The position numbers and the translations under genes were made by a program. Below the pieces are notes generated by a model that was not told where the DNA came from, did no database searches, and saw nothing but the letters and a program-made list of their open reading frames with translations. Shown here in pieces: positions 33,161 to 45,069 of a DNA stretch of 64,000 bases; position 1 is the first letter of the stretch; the number at the start of each line of letters is the position of its first letter. Source of the DNA: Sciurus carolinensis (taxonomy: Eukaryota > Chordata > Mammalia > Rodentia > Sciuridae); contig NC_062232.1 of the NCBI RefSeq assembly GCF_902686445.1, positions 32,322,954-32,386,953 of the forward strand. Reading direction: 5' to 3'.

Positions 33161-33599
33161 TTTTCCTCTTGGAGTGTAAACCTGGAGGATATAGGGCAAG
33201 AAGAAACCGTCTACTTTTTCCAGTTCCTTCACTACTTAAATGCCAGCCTGCTGGCATTCCTGGGTTTGCATCACTGCACAATTTGATATCTTGATAATTT
33301 GAACTTCTCATTTCTATCCTTATCAGCAGATGACAGTAAATTAAAGTGTTTTTATCAAAGTTTTGGAAAATTCCTTCGTGATATATTTGCTTATAGAACA
33401 TGAGCCAGATACTTACTGAGAGAGGCAGGAGCTGAGAAATTTATATCCCCTGGCATTCGAGGGTCAATCTGGAGTGAGGACAAAGAACTTCTGTGGTTTT
33501 ACTTCAAATTAGTGGAGAAGTAGGATTTTATAATGTTCCCATTTCACTTTAATTTTCCAGGAAGATTGGTAAATATGAAGCTACTTGGCTTTACTTATA
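33161..33599. other. Unassigned DNA
   Basis: About 440 bases between two MIRs with no feature I can support. Confidence 0.35.
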
Positions 33600-33785
33600 C
33601 TGGCTTAGATGTGGGTTTTAGAAACAGATGACTGAGCCAATAACTAAGTGCCTTGAGCAAGTTATTTAAAATTTTTGTGCTTTGGTTTTTTGCCTCAAAA
33701 TGGAGAAATTAATAATACTTCATCTGGGGTGTTATGGGACTAAAATGAGATAGTGCATATGAAGAACTTAACACAATATCTGATT
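33600..33785 (+). mobile_element. MIR SINE
   Basis: Sense MIR: 'tgccttgagcaagttattta', 'aaatttttgtgctttggttt', 'aaaatggagaaattaataat', 'ggactaaaatgagatagtgc', 'atatgaagaacttaacacaa' follow the MIR order. Confidence 0.72.
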
Positions 33786-35198
33786 TTTACATGATTTTAG
33801 CTATAAGTGACAGAGATCCTGAATCAAAGTGATTTCAACAACTAGGAAATATATTATCTAACTTATTCCAGTGAGGGAAGAGAGCTCTAGGTGTGACCTA
33901 ATTGGGACTCTGACCAGAATCTATTAGCCATTCCCTTGACTTGGCCTTCCTTGGGCCAGCTCCCATGGAAGCAAGATGGCTGCTGGCAGCAACTGGGACA
34001 GTGAGATTGCTTGCCTATAGCCAGTAAAACAGAAGGCAAACCTCTCCCAAATATGGAAATAAATCCCTTTCCTTCAATCTCCTTGAACCTGTCTGGGTTA
34101 ATGCCCTCCCCTTGAATCAATAACTGTTATCAAAAAAGTACCCCATGGTGACTAGCTTTATCATGGACCTTTGAACCAATCAGAGAAAAAGAGGAATGGA
34201 TTGTGGCAACTGAGTCACATAAGTCAGGATTCATCTTTGTCATTGAGGTAGGGGTTACCTTTCCCCTAAATTACATGGGATGGGTGGGAAAGGGACAATT
34301 ACTTGAATGACATCAAGATCTTGTTAGAAAAGAGGGCAGAGAACATAGATTTGGGAATGACATTCAATAGTGATGACCACAGTTGGTCAAAAGTATTCAA
34401 AACTTGCCAGCTTATTTTGTTATTCTATTTTTGCAACCATAGGGATTTTTTGAAACAACGAATGTGGTGTTTTATTATAAGACAACTAATGTCTGGCCTT
34501 TAGCCACCCCTAAAATAAAAATTTGGGTACTCAGGGATGACAAAGTATTTGCATTGGAAGCTTCCCTTTCTTCTTCTTTTACCGGGAATTAATCTACCTG
34601 AAAAACAAATTCCAAAGACCAATGAAGACTTGGAAGGTTTAAGTTCAATGCTTCATGTCATTGTCACCTTGAAAAAATAAAGTTGATAATACACAGCAAC
34701 TTTCCCCCTCCTTTGGCCAAGCAGTATTTTGCTGTACTTCAACAATTTCTGCGTAAAATCCTGGCACTATGTGATAGATATCTATTGTTTTTCACCTTTC
34801 TCTCTTTTCCACCTAACAGAAACCCTTTTGCCTGTGGCAAAGCTTTCTGTGGGATTTGGATGAGGCTGCCTCATACATATGTACATGTGCATGCATACAA
34901 GCCAGGTTGGCCAACCACAATACATCATCCCTTCCTTTGGAGAAAGTAATTAGCTTCAGGATGGGCACATGACTCAAAACCAGTCAATCATCTGTTCTTC
35001 TTGAATATTTGAACCTTGAGCTGAATGAACAAGTATCAAAGGAGCCACAGCTGGAATGTTTATATAGCCAGTACCTAGCAAATATACTTTATGCATTCCT
35101 ATTATTTATGCCCAGAGCTGACTTGTCTTCCATTGGTTCCACATTCTGATCATCTTGATTATTCAGCTCTGTGAGTATTCCAAAATTATTCTAATAAC
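33786..35198. other. Mostly unassigned DNA, first third possibly an old repeat
   Basis: 33800-34260 contains 'tagctataagtgacagagat', 'gcaagatggctgctggcagc' and 'accaatcagagaaaaagagg', phrases I associate with an ancient interspersed repeat that I cannot name. The remainder, to 35198, shows nothing recognisable. Confidence 0.35.
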
Positions 35199-35591
35199 TG
35201 ATATGGACTGAATTGTCTCCCCCTACAATCTACTGTGTTAAAGCCCCAGCACCCAATGTGACTTTATTTAGAGATAGCCCTTTTAGGGGTTAATTAATGC
35301 TAAGTGAAGTCATAAGGGTGGGGTTCTAATCTGATAGGACTAGTAGCTTTACAAAAAGAACAGAGACAGAGCCCTATCCATATGCGCAAACCAAGGAAAA
35401 CCATGCAGGACACAGCAAGATAAGAAGGCAGCCATCTGCAAGCCAGGAAGAAAACCCTCACCACAACTGAACCATACTAGCATCTTGATCTCTAAGGTCC
35501 AGCTTCCAGAACTGTTAGAAAATTAATTTATGTTGCTTAATTCACCCAGTCTTTGGTATTTTGTTATGACAGTCTGAGCAGACTAAGAACA
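35199..35591 (+). mobile_element. MLT1A/B-type MaLR solo LTR, near full length
   Basis: Landmarks in order: 'tgatatggactgaattgtct', 'cacccaatgtgactttattt', 'agtgaagtcataagggtggg', 'ctaatctgataggactagta', 'ggacacagcaagataagaag', 'gcagccatctgcaagccagg', 'ttcacccagtctttggtatt', 'ttgttatgacagtctgagca', 'gactaagaaca'. Possible 5-bp duplication ataac/atacc. No internal proviral sequence. Confidence 0.9.
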
Positions 35592-37514
35592 ATACCAGTC
35601 TCCTGTCAAGATAGCCAGCATCAATGTCTATTGCTTCTAAGTCCTCAGTTTGAGGTATCAAAGCAGCTGGTGAAATTGTTACCCTATAACATCTTCAGAT
35701 ACAATTTGCCTACCCATACTAGAACTACTGGGCTTAGTAGGAAAATATCAGGGTGTTGGAGGGGTGGGGGACTGCTTCTTGTAGTTTTCCCCAAGGTCCT
35801 ATATAAAAGTCTGTTTCATATAGAAGCAAAAAAGGAGAGACCCTTCCTAACGAGGTCAATAAACTCAAATATCTGAGAAACATAATCAGAGCCTTAGTGG
35901 TACTGAAAATCTCTATGTTATACCCCAAGCAGAAGTTAGAGCCTACTAAGGCAGGGAGAAGGGAAGCACATGGGGAATAAAATCAGTCTCAGAAAGAGAT
36001 CCATGGAAAATCAGAAATTCTTGGCTCCTTTCAAACATCTCTAGATGGGTTCTTTTCGCTTGACAAAGGTAATAATTATTCTCATTGTATTAAGGCATTC
36101 ACTTAAATTGAATGGTAGCTTTGAACTTGGAAGCAAGGGGAAGATTAACCAGGCTTCACAACTAGCCTGTTGTTTTTTATTGCCCAAATATGGAGGCCCA
36201 AATGGAAGCTGTTAGACTAAGAATGAAGGGTTACTTGATGCACACTGAGATCAATTATGAAAAAAGGAAGCCACAAGGCTGGGTTCCAAGTTCAAGCACT
36301 GAAACTCAACAAGGCCTGCAGATTTGATTAGAGTCACCCCTAGATCATGTGGGGACCATGTGCAAGCATTTTATATTGGAGGGGAGCAGGGGCTATCTAT
36401 AAAAACGATTTAGTTTTAAGCATGCTACAAAATTTGTGGGTTTATGTGCACCATAATGATTTATCAGTGAAGATTCAAAATGAGAGGTATCAAAGAGATA
36501 CTTAAATATTTGTGTACTACCCAATCAGTGTTTTTGATGATTCTTCATAGTATCCTGGCACTATCTCTTCTTGTTCAGGTCCAGGAACATCTCTCTGTAT
36601 TCTTTATTGCCAAATGTGTCATTACTGGATAATTTCTTATCTCTCATTGCAAGGAAAAGGTAGTAATGCTATTATTACTCATGATACCATGGCTCTTTGG
36701 AATCTATTTATATTGAAATGCTTTAGATCTTTTTGCTTCTTCTGGTCCCTCATACCACTTATTCCATTTATTCAGGGCGGGATATCTCACATTATGCTAA
36801 AACCATCCAGAGTGCCACCCACGAACACTGGCTTCCGATGACTGTCTCAAAGATTATTACTGTGCTTCACTGATGATGGTCACAAATACAAATCTTATTG
36901 AATGTGTGAGAAAATGCAAATGGTAATACATTTTGTGGTCATGTACATTTACTGTTTAGGAAGTTATAGCTTAAATGTAGAACAACACATCTTCCGCTTG
37001 TGTTTCCCTTGGATCTTTAGGCTGTCATCACTGCATTTCTAGAATCTGATCTCTTTCAATGTTGACTTCACCCCTGCTTTTCACACATCACTGTCAGTGT
37101 GGGGGATGGGCTTGGCACTCATGGCTGGTTACAAAAGAGAAGTCTCATTTGAGCAAGGAATGTCCATCCCTTGTCCTGCATGGCTTGAGATCAGCCCAGA
37201 AGAACATGATGTTACATCAATGGGAGGAAAGAGAGGACATCCATCAGAGAAGTCCACTGCCATTGTGGAGCAAAAGTCTAGGGAGCCCTTCTGGGCAACA
37301 GGCATACCTACCTCTGGAGAACAAGTGATGTGGAGCCTCTGGAGGAGATGGGATGACCACTCTGGGTACCAACTATAGGAGCCACATGGCACAAAGAGAG
37401 CACAGCAGTCAGGACAAGGAGAGGCAGTAGCTTGCCAGATTGCCCTCTGGAACCCAGGCCCAGGAGAATCCTACAGGCAATATCCTTATGGTTCTTTAAA
37501 GGATCTGATCAGTC
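35592..37514. other. Unassigned DNA
   Basis: About 1.9 kb with no recognised repeat or gene. Frames of 75-107 codons (e.g. 35553-35876 on +) either run out of the preceding LTR or have no family resemblance. At 37059-37392 three frames are open for 87-93 codons, typical of chance in a mildly GC-rich patch. Confidence 0.35.
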
Positions 37515-37720
37515 CCCCACCCCCAGATTTCCAATCCCTGAGCCAGGTGTTGGCATAGTTCCTTATATCCCAGTCACATCTGCATCAGGGTTTCTTAAAT
37601 TTTTTGTACTATGAACTCTCTAGCATACTAGTGATGCCTATGGATGAACTTCTTCTCAGAATCATGTTTTATGCAAATAAAATACACTTGATATGCACAC
37701 AGCAAACATTATAACACAAT
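37515..37720 (+). repeat. Left arm of a long imperfect inverted repeat
   Basis: 'tttccaatccctgagccagg', 'cacatctgcatcagggtttc', 'gatgcctatggatgaacttc' and 'ttctcagaatcatgttttat' align, after reverse complementing, with the right arm at about 38870-39065. By eye roughly three quarters of positions agree. The inner part resembles an old interspersed repeat I cannot name. The two copies can pair as a stem around a loop of about 1.15 kb. Confidence 0.8.
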
Positions 37721-38869
37721 TCATGATATAGAAATCAATGTACTTCTTTATTAAATCTGGGTTTGGGGTGTAGGAGACTGAAGAGTGACTCAAAGGGGAT
37801 AAATAAGGACCAGGGTCCATGCAGGTCCTGGTCTGTGCACAGGGAGTCCCATCCACTAGGATGGTGCTGCTAGCTCTGGCAGTTCCAAGACACTTGAAGG
37901 GAACGTAGAAAATGTTGAGGTAAGTGTATGTAGTAAGCAGGATCCATATGGGACCAGGTTGAGAGGAAAAGAAGCCATGTCCAGATGGTGCTGCAAGATC
38001 AGTTTGGGCATCAAGGGGTATTAAGAAAAACTTTAGGAAGACATTGCAAAACACAGGGCCCCTTGGGACATGAAAATCAGGACAAGGGTCCTGTTCACTA
38101 AGTCTAATGCCCACACTGGTTTTGATTACTAGTCAGTTCTCTTGTTGAAAAACCTATTGGCTGGCAGCTAATTAAGATTTTTAATGACACAGCATTGCTG
38201 AAGTGTCCTCAAAGTTTGGAGGGCAGGGGTCTGTGATTGTTTGGTTCCTAGGCAATTTACAGTCTCTGGCCACTGTCCTGGCAGGCAGTGGATTGCTAAA
38301 TGAATGCATTTTCTACGACAGAATTCTGTCTTACATCTTGTTTAGGGAAGTCCTTCCAAGATAATGGGCAAAAGAAGTTCTCCCAAGAAGACTTGAATTG
38401 AGCCATGTTCTCACTCCACAGAGCATGGAGTCTTGATGTCTTCTTTCAAAAAGATGTACTATGATGTAGGACTCTTTGGATATTGTTTCACTCTCTCTTT
38501 TTCCCAAAAGGAAGGAGCTTTTGTTGTAGTTTTGTTTTCCTTCATCACTGCCTATGGGGAATATTGTAGGTGATTCAATTTACCATTGATATTTGAGGTC
38601 ATCTTTATTTTCACTAATATCTAATTAAAATGTAACATTTCCTTCACATGTCACTGGAGGCATGAGGTTGGAGTGGTATCAGCAGTATTGGTCACTGATG
38701 AATCACAGATATTTGTATCATGTGAGCTTTGTGGTAAATATATCAAAATGCTATTCAGAGTCATTGCTTTTGAAACTGCATCAGTTTATGCACTCACCTC
38801 TAGATTTTGCTATTTAATGCGTTTATAAAAAGTACACAGATTTCTATATCATGAATTGTTTGATAATGT
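37721..38869. other. Loop between the inverted-repeat arms
   Basis: The part near the right arm (about 38560-38869) looks like more of the same unnamed old repeat in minus orientation. A 150-codon minus-strand frame at 37662-38114 starts inside the loop, reads into the left arm, and has no recognised homology. Nothing else supported. Confidence 0.4.
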
Positions 38870-39065
38870 TTTGGTTTATGTATTTCAACAGTATTGTATT
38901 TTCTTTGTTTAAAAACATGATTCTGAGAAAGAGTCCATCCAGAGGTATCTCTAGACTGCTAGAGAGGCCATAGTAGAGAAAGGTTAAGAAACCCTGAGGC
39001 AGATGTGATTGGGGTATAAAAAACTGTATCCACATCTGGTTCAGGAATCAGAAATCCAGAACTAG
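38870..39065 (-). repeat. Right arm of a long imperfect inverted repeat
   Basis: Reverse complement of the 37515-37720 arm. Shared blocks include the 'atgattctgagaaagagtcc', 'agaaaccctgaggcagatgt' and 'ctggttcaggaatcagaaat' regions. Translated in matching frames, both arms give similar peptides ('IPEPGVGIVPYIPVTSASGF' versus 'IPEPDVDTVFYTPITSASGF'), which reflects shared DNA ancestry, not a gene. Confidence 0.8.
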
Positions 39066-39097
39066 GAGTTGAACTTAATATCTGAAAAACACTTTGT

Positions 39098-39187
39098 TTT
39101 CTTTTGTCTCCTTTTCTCTCCCTTCCCTCCCTCCCCCATCTCTCCCTCCTTTCTTTCCTTCCTTTCTTCCTTCCTTCCTCCATCTCA
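39098..39187 (+). repeat. Polypyrimidine tract (CCTT/CCCT)n
   Basis: About 90 bases that are almost purely C and T. Possible triplex (H-DNA) former; immediately precedes a MEN SINE. The 74-codon minus frame through it (EGRKKGRKERRERWG...) is a low-complexity artefact. Confidence 0.93.
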
Positions 39188-39197
39188 AGCTGTCATT

Positions 39198-39413
39198 ATT
39201 TTTTTTATTTACTTGTTTATTGGTACTGGGGATTGAACCCAGGGACACTTAACCACTGAGCCACATCCCCAGCCCTTTTTTATATTTATTTAGTGACAGG
39301 GTCTCACTGATTTGTGTAGGGCCTCACTAAGTTGCTGAGGCTGCCTTTGAACTTGTGATCTTCCTGCCTCAGTCTCCTGAGCCACTGGGATTACAGGAGT
39401 GTGCCATGGCGCC
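39198..39413 (-). mobile_element. MEN/B1-dID dimeric SINE
   Basis: Antisense dimer: ID half 'tggtactggggattgaaccc' and 'cactgagccacatccccagc' first, then the B1 half 'gggtctcactgatttgtgta', 'aagttgctgaggctgccttt', 'tgagccactgggattacagg', ending 'gtgccatggcgcct'. Short flanking similarity (tcatta). Confidence 0.93.
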
Positions 39414-39849
39414 TCTTCATTACATTTTATCAGCTACCCATTTGCAGGAGGAGTGCAGTCCTTGTTAGCTCAGTCCACCAAGTTATTGAAATATCACATA
39501 TGTCTCCACCCCAACCTTCCATCCCATTCTTGTAGACTGACTCAGACTACTTTAATTCTGACTTTAAGGCAACCTGAAGAATAGAAATTATAGATTAGAT
39601 ATCAGGAGCAAGTTTGGAGAAGGGAGATACTGTGACTTGGAACTGCCTGGGACAGATTCTGGCCCTGAGATGGTCCATTTATGTCTTGCTCATATCCTGA
39701 AAAGCGTTGTGTGTATCAGCTAAATCCTTTCTGTTATGAGAAGCCCTAATTAATGCATGCTCTGATTTGTTCTTCCCTGCTGAGGACTTCAGATTAATGA
39801 TTACTGGGTACCACACATGTTATCTCTTATGTATCTTTAATAAAAATAA
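39414..39849. other. Unassigned DNA
   Basis: About 430 bases between a MEN SINE and a MIR; no feature supported. Confidence 0.35.
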
Positions 39850-40095
39850 CAATGGCTACAATTTACAATGGCCTTACTGTGTTCAGGAGCCCCCGTGCTC
39901 AGTCCTTTATATTCATGGTTTCATTTAACCCTCCCGCCACTCTCTGAGGTAACTCTTGAGCATCATTTGCCTCACTGTACAGAGGGAGGAACTAAGGCTC
40001 AAAGAATTTCAGTAAATTTCTCAAGGTCACACTGCTAGAAAGAGGTAAGACGAGTTTCGCACCAAGACTTGTTTGATTTCATAGCACTTTACCAC
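39850..40095 (-). mobile_element. MIR SINE, near full length
   Basis: Antisense MIR: 'cttactgtgttcaggagccc', 'tcatggtttcatttaaccct', 'cctcactgtacagagggagg', 'aactaaggctcaaagaattt', 'tctcaaggtcacactgctag', 'catagcactttaccac'. Confidence 0.85.
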
Positions 40096-40588
40096 TTGCC
40101 ATTGTGCTGTTATGTTTCAATGGCAAAAGGAAGTGAGAAATTGAATAATAGAATTTGGGCAAGGTGGCAAGAAAAATGAGGTAGCATTGTTGCATCACTC
40201 TTCTGACTGCCTGTCTTTTGATTCCCTTTACCTTGATGCCTCCAAGGTGCTTGGAATACTGACTGGGCTGGCTGAGCAAAGTAGGGTATGACCAAGAAGG
40301 TAGTGGGCTCCTGTCTCTAAGATTGGCCCAGCCAAGTGGGAGGTGACATTCCTGCCTCAATATCTAGCATCTGCCTCCCAGACAGCTCGAGGGTGTGCCA
40401 TGGAGGGGAGGAGGGAAGGAAATTGAGTAGGAAGGATCTGGAGCCTTGGCTGGTCTGGTGGGCTAGACCCCAATCAGCTCTGTGACCTTGGAAATGTTCC
40501 TTAACGTTTTTACTTTTACTTTGTGCCACAGGGAGGTTAGGCTACATTTGCAGCAATTTTAGACAGTCCGTGATGCCATGAAATTTTA

Positions 40589-40718
40589 AAAATTTTGTGA
40601 ATTGTAGATGGACACAATAGTTTTGTTTTATTTATTTATCTGTATGGGGTGCTGAAGATCAAACCCAGTGCCTCACATGTGCTAGGAAGTGCCCTACCAC
40701 TGAGCTACAATCCCAGCC
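40589..40718 (-). mobile_element. ID SINE
   Basis: Antisense: 'ttgtagatggacacaatagt' tail, then 'ggggtgctgaagatcaaacc', 'cagtgcctcacatgtgctag', 'accactgagctacaatccca'. Imperfect target duplication beginning atgccatga at 40573 and at 40720. Confidence 0.92.
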
Positions 40719-40904
40719 TAATGCCATGATTTTTAAGAGAGACAGAGCTCTTGAGATGGAATGTTCTGAGTCAGCTACCATGGGTGCTAAGCCCCGACAT
40801 TGTGTCATTTCTCCTCCAGCTTTCTGACACTGTTTTGTGTGATCATAAGATTCCTCTTCACTCTTAGTTACCAGTTGTCATTTACCCCTAGAGTTTAGCT
40901 CCAA

Positions 40905-41120
40905 CATGGTGGCACAGCGCTCTGACTCAGGGGTCAGACTTCGAGGGCTGGTGTTCTCACTCAGTCACTTTCTGTGCCTTAGTTTCATCATCTGTAAAAA
41001 GCAATAATGGTGCTTTTCTCGTGGGGTCATCTGAGTACCAAAGGATGCATTCATGTATTGAGCTCTGCTGCTTCACATGCCAGGCACAAGGACCTACTCC
41101 TTCAATGTGTGTAATTACTA
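40905..41120 (+). mobile_element. MIR SINE
   Basis: Sense MIR: 'ctgactcaggggtcagactt', 'ctcagtcactttctgtgcct', 'tagtttcatcatctgtaaaa', 'cacatgccaggcacaaggac'. Diverged at the 3' end. Confidence 0.72.
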
Positions 41121-41135
41121 GCAGCAATTGAACTC

Positions 41136-41574
41136 TGTCTTAGTCAGCTTTTTCATTGCTGTGACCAAACGATTTGACCAGAACAATTTTAGGGGAGGAA
41201 AAGTTTATTCGGGGGCTCATGGTTTCAGAGATCTCAATCCACAGGCAGCTGACTCCATTCCTCAGGGCTCAAGGTGAGGTAGAACATCATGGCGGAAGAG
41301 TGTTGGCAGAGGGAAGCAGCTCAAATGGTGACCAGGAAGCAGAGAGAAACTCCACTCACCACATACAAAACATACACTCCAAAGCCACACCCCAAATGCC
41401 TCACCTCCTCCAGCCACACCCTACCACTTCAGTTACCACTCAGTTAATCTCTATCAGGTTTTTAATTCTCTGATTGGGTTCAGACTCTCACAACCCAATC
41501 ATTTCTCCTCCGAGCCTTCTTGCATTGTCTCACATGTGAGCTTTTGGGGGACACCTCACATCCAAACCATAACA
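41136..41574 (-). mobile_element. Rodent-type ERVL-MaLR solo LTR (ORR1-like)
   Basis: Full-length antisense LTR, about 440 bp, with both terminal motifs (tgt...aca on the plus strand). Landmarks: 'cttagtcagctttttcattg', 'gaggaaaagtttattcgggg', 'cctcagggctcaaggtgagg', 'agaacatcatggcggaagag', 'tctcacatgtgagcttttgg', 'acatccaaaccataaca'. Less diverged than the MLT1 copies, so probably younger. The flanking pentamers aactc/gattc agree at only 3 of 5 positions. The open frame at 41174-41473 is LTR sequence. Confidence 0.9.
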
Positions 41575-44500
41575 GATTCCAATCAGTACACATTTGAAGA
41601 GTGCCTCCTCAGAGCTAACCACACAGGTAAGAGCCATGGGGGACATAGAGAGGCAATGTCAAGGCCCCTTAGCCTAGAGTTGCATTTATGCTTCCCAGAT
41701 ACAGATGCTGACACACAGCTTGGGGGATAAGATGTCTGTTGGGAATCAATGCCTGTGAAAAAAAGCGGAAGAAAGCAAGACTGTACAGAGGAGGACATGG
41801 AGCTGTGTATGAAAGTCCCAACAAAGCCTTAGCCAATGTGGCAGGAAGCTTTGGAACAAGACCTCCCCTCAAAGTGTCCCATGTGGAAACAACATGGCCA
41901 GGCCTCCATATCCTGGTCTTGTTCACTCAGTGGATGTAGCCATCCTGGGAAGAACATGACCTTGGCAGAGTTCTTGGCAGTTTGGGCAGACCCTGAAGGG
42001 ACTGATAACTGGAGGTCACCTGCAGGGTGAGACAGCAAGCTCTTCCTTGAAGAGGGATTTAGGCAGCACAGTGGAATGCCCACCACTCAAAGGAATTTAT
42101 AAATGACCAAGGGCATGGGTAGAGACTGAAACAGATGTCAGACTGTCCCTGGATAAATTCCAGAGCCTGGCTGAGCTGAGAGGTAATTGACCCAAAGCCA
42201 CCAAATACAAACTTATTATAGTGAGAATTCAGGTACACTAGAGAATGGATGGGAAAGTCTGAAATATGTGCCCCATGCCACACTGGAGTGTACAGGGTGA
42301 AGTCAATTGAGTCCAAGGTCAGAAACCTGAGTGAGGGGTGCTGGGAGAAGAAAAGATGAGGGCAAGCATTCCACAATGGATTTTATCAATTTGGGTTAAT
42401 CATATGACCTGTGGGGCTAGAGTGAAAATTTTAGGATGTGAACACATGTTCTGACCAATATGGAGGCCATGTCAGAACATGGCATGCTCAGGAGCCTGGT
42501 ATCCTAAAGACTGGATGGAAGCTCTGTGAATTAAGCAGGCATTATGAAGGAGAATCCAAAAATCTTCTGTGACCCTTGTAACAGACTTGTAAGTGAAAGT
42601 GAAGCCAAATTCTGGATATAGAAAGGAAGACCACAAAATGGCCCCAGACTTTCTCTGATTCCCTACTCAATGTCTCTCAATCACACTTCATCTATTCCTT
42701 TTGTGTCATGGTCTTGACCACCATGATAATCTCTACATATTAAAATGGTTCACGTTGGGGGAAAGTGTTGAGTAGGGCTTACAGAGTGGCTTCCCATCTT
42801 GGCCCTATTATAACTTTGGAACCACCATCTGGAGACATATTGTGGAGGTCCTGGAATGTTCAGGCAAGAAGGGCATATTTACTTTGGCAAGAATTTGAGA
42901 ATCCTTGAAAACTTAGTGATCTGGAGAGGGATGGAAAAGTTAGATCTTTAGCAAAATCTATTTGCCAACAATGTTCCAGATGTTCCAGAAGAGTGGGAAC
43001 TGGAAACCCAACACCTAAGTCCTATTGTTTTAGTCTCTGAACTGAAGGAAGGGGGACTAAGATGGTGTAGCAGTAAGGGAGAAGAATTGAGTAGGACAGA
43101 TGATACGAGCCACTCCTCTCTCTGAACTTGGTGACAAGGACAATGGCAAGTCCCTTAAACCTCAATAAAGAGATCTAGAGGAGGAGGTGATTTTGGGGAA
43201 AGGGTTGTTGGCTTTCCAAGGGTGCATTTCTTTTGGTCATGAGATATCAATGGAGGGAAAGGAAGAAAGAAGTCAAGCAAGAGGATACTCAGGCGAGTCC
43301 CAGCCTCAGCCTGCTCTGCAGGACAGCCCTGGAGAGTAAGCTGTGCTTTTCCAGGTAAGGCAGTTGGGGGTGTCAGGTTCCTGTCCACATGACCCAAAGA
43401 CTATGGGCCGCGATGGAGTTAGGGGAAATCCTAGGTCCTTCCAGTTCCCTATGCATTTGTGCCTGGTAGCTTCTTTCTCTTAATCCAAACACTGTTCTGA
43501 AGCAAATTGTGGGTGCTGGAGGTTTGGAAGAAAAGCACAGTGAGGGGAGCAGGGTGTACAACCAGAGGGTCAAAAGGGAGCCAGAGGATCTGGGTGGAGT
43601 GCCAATACTGTCAGCTGTCACAGCGAGCAATGTCTTGAGAAAGAAGAGTGGCTTGCCAGCAAAGGTTCTGGCCTGGCTGGTCCTCATCCTCCTCCAGCCA
43701 TCTGCTGCTTCCAGGAACAGGGTTTGAAATCCTGGTCCAGTGCCTGTTGCAGCCTTCACCTTGGATTCCCCCTTTGCCATGGAAAAAATGGAAGCCAGAA
43801 AACATTTTTCCAATGGACTGGGTTGTGCCCTGGCTGTTGGCATATCCCTGATGCTCTGGTTTGGGGGTTGAGGGGGAGTGAGAACGCTCAGGCCTGCAAA
43901 GGGTTCCTGGTTCCAACTCATCCTCAATTTCAATGTGTGGCTTCCAAGACGAGGCAGCCATTAGTGCTTTGGCTCCCTGGCAGTCCTCTCCAAGATGGCC
44001 ACTTGTCAGCAGTTGGGACACTGACTCTCACCCACTGGCTGATGCTCTCAGACCATCAGTCTTGCTGGAAGACTCAGGAAGCAGAGGACATAAGCAACGC
44101 TGTAAGCACATGTGAATTGCTTTGGTGTAGAGGATGCTGGGCCTGAACCACAAAGCAGGGAGGGGTGGGGATGATGCCTCTTCCTTCCATGCAAATACAT
44201 AAATGATGAAAGAACAATGAAAGCAACAGGAATACAGACACTAAAGAGCTTCCCTCTCAGGCCTACTGAGTCACCTTCCCGTGGTTCAGGCCCAGGCCTA
44301 TGCTGTAAGTGTTGGGTGAAGCTCCAGACCAGGATCTCAGATGAAGCAGTAAAGAGAAGTGCATTCTTGGCATTCAAGCAGCAAACAGAAACACAGTAGA
44401 CAGCTGGGAGTCAGCTGGAAAACCTGGACACCATCTCTCTGGTTCTCTACCTGCTAGAGAACAGTGTACTTTGTGCCCCGGGGCTGCCATTGCTGGGCTA

Positions 44501-44879
44501 CTTTGCTCCCATTGGGGCTTGTCTGGAGCAAACTTGTCGAGACGGCACCTTCTTCCAGTGTGGACCATGCCAACATCCCTCTGCCAACCCCCTATGCATT
44601 CCCACTCTCTGGTTTTACTCAGGTTTGGCATCCTTCCAATCCCATAGGAATTGAGCTGATAAATGAATTCATACTCAAAGGTTATTGACTTAATTTGTCA
44701 CCTCCATCCAAGAGCTGTTTGCACTGAAAAGAGATCCACCGGGGAGAGGGCAATGTTTAACTGCAAAGAATGCCTTTCTAATGGTGGGGTTTCAGGCAGA
44801 GGGGCCTGTGGGCAGCCTCTGTTAGATCACCACAGGGGTGACCTTTCTCTCTGCAAAGTCTTGCTGCAAAGGATTTCCC
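41575..44879. other. Unassigned, GC-richer DNA with no confident gene
   Basis: About 3.3 kb where repeats become scarce. Several long frames overlap on both strands (minus 43373-43933, 186 codons; minus 43611-44021; plus 43724-44146). They have no recognisable domain, no consistent splice context and mutually antisense openness, as expected of GC-richer non-coding DNA. I cannot exclude a lineage-specific transcript. Confidence 0.4.
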
Positions 44880-45055
44880 AACTTCAGTATGCACAGAAGT
44901 GCCCAGGGTGCTTGTGAAACATTGCAGATTCTTTGACCCTAGGATTTGATTTAGTGGGTCTGGATGGGGCATGGGAATCTGCATTTTAATCCACTCATCG
45001 CTTCCTGATAAAGTGATTCATGGACCGTATTTTGGAAAAATACTTTGGCATTGCA
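44880..45055 (+). mobile_element. MER5A hAT DNA transposon
   Basis: 'cagggtgcttgtgaaacatt', 'gcagattctttgaccctagg', 'atttagtgggtctggatggg', 'gcatgggaatctgcatttta', 'ttcatggaccgtattttgga' follow MER5A order, with an internal diverged part. No coding capacity. Confidence 0.78.
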
Positions 45056-45069
45056 TTCATTTGGTAGGG

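Noticed and set aside
37662..38114. 150-codon minus-strand frame
   Set aside because: It starts in the loop of the inverted repeat and ends inside the left arm. No domain is recognisable, and the arm itself is repeat-like.
43373..43933. 186-codon frame considered as a gene
   Set aside because: No family resemblance, several equally open antisense frames, and no promoter, splice or poly(A) evidence. Kept only as a low-interest observation.
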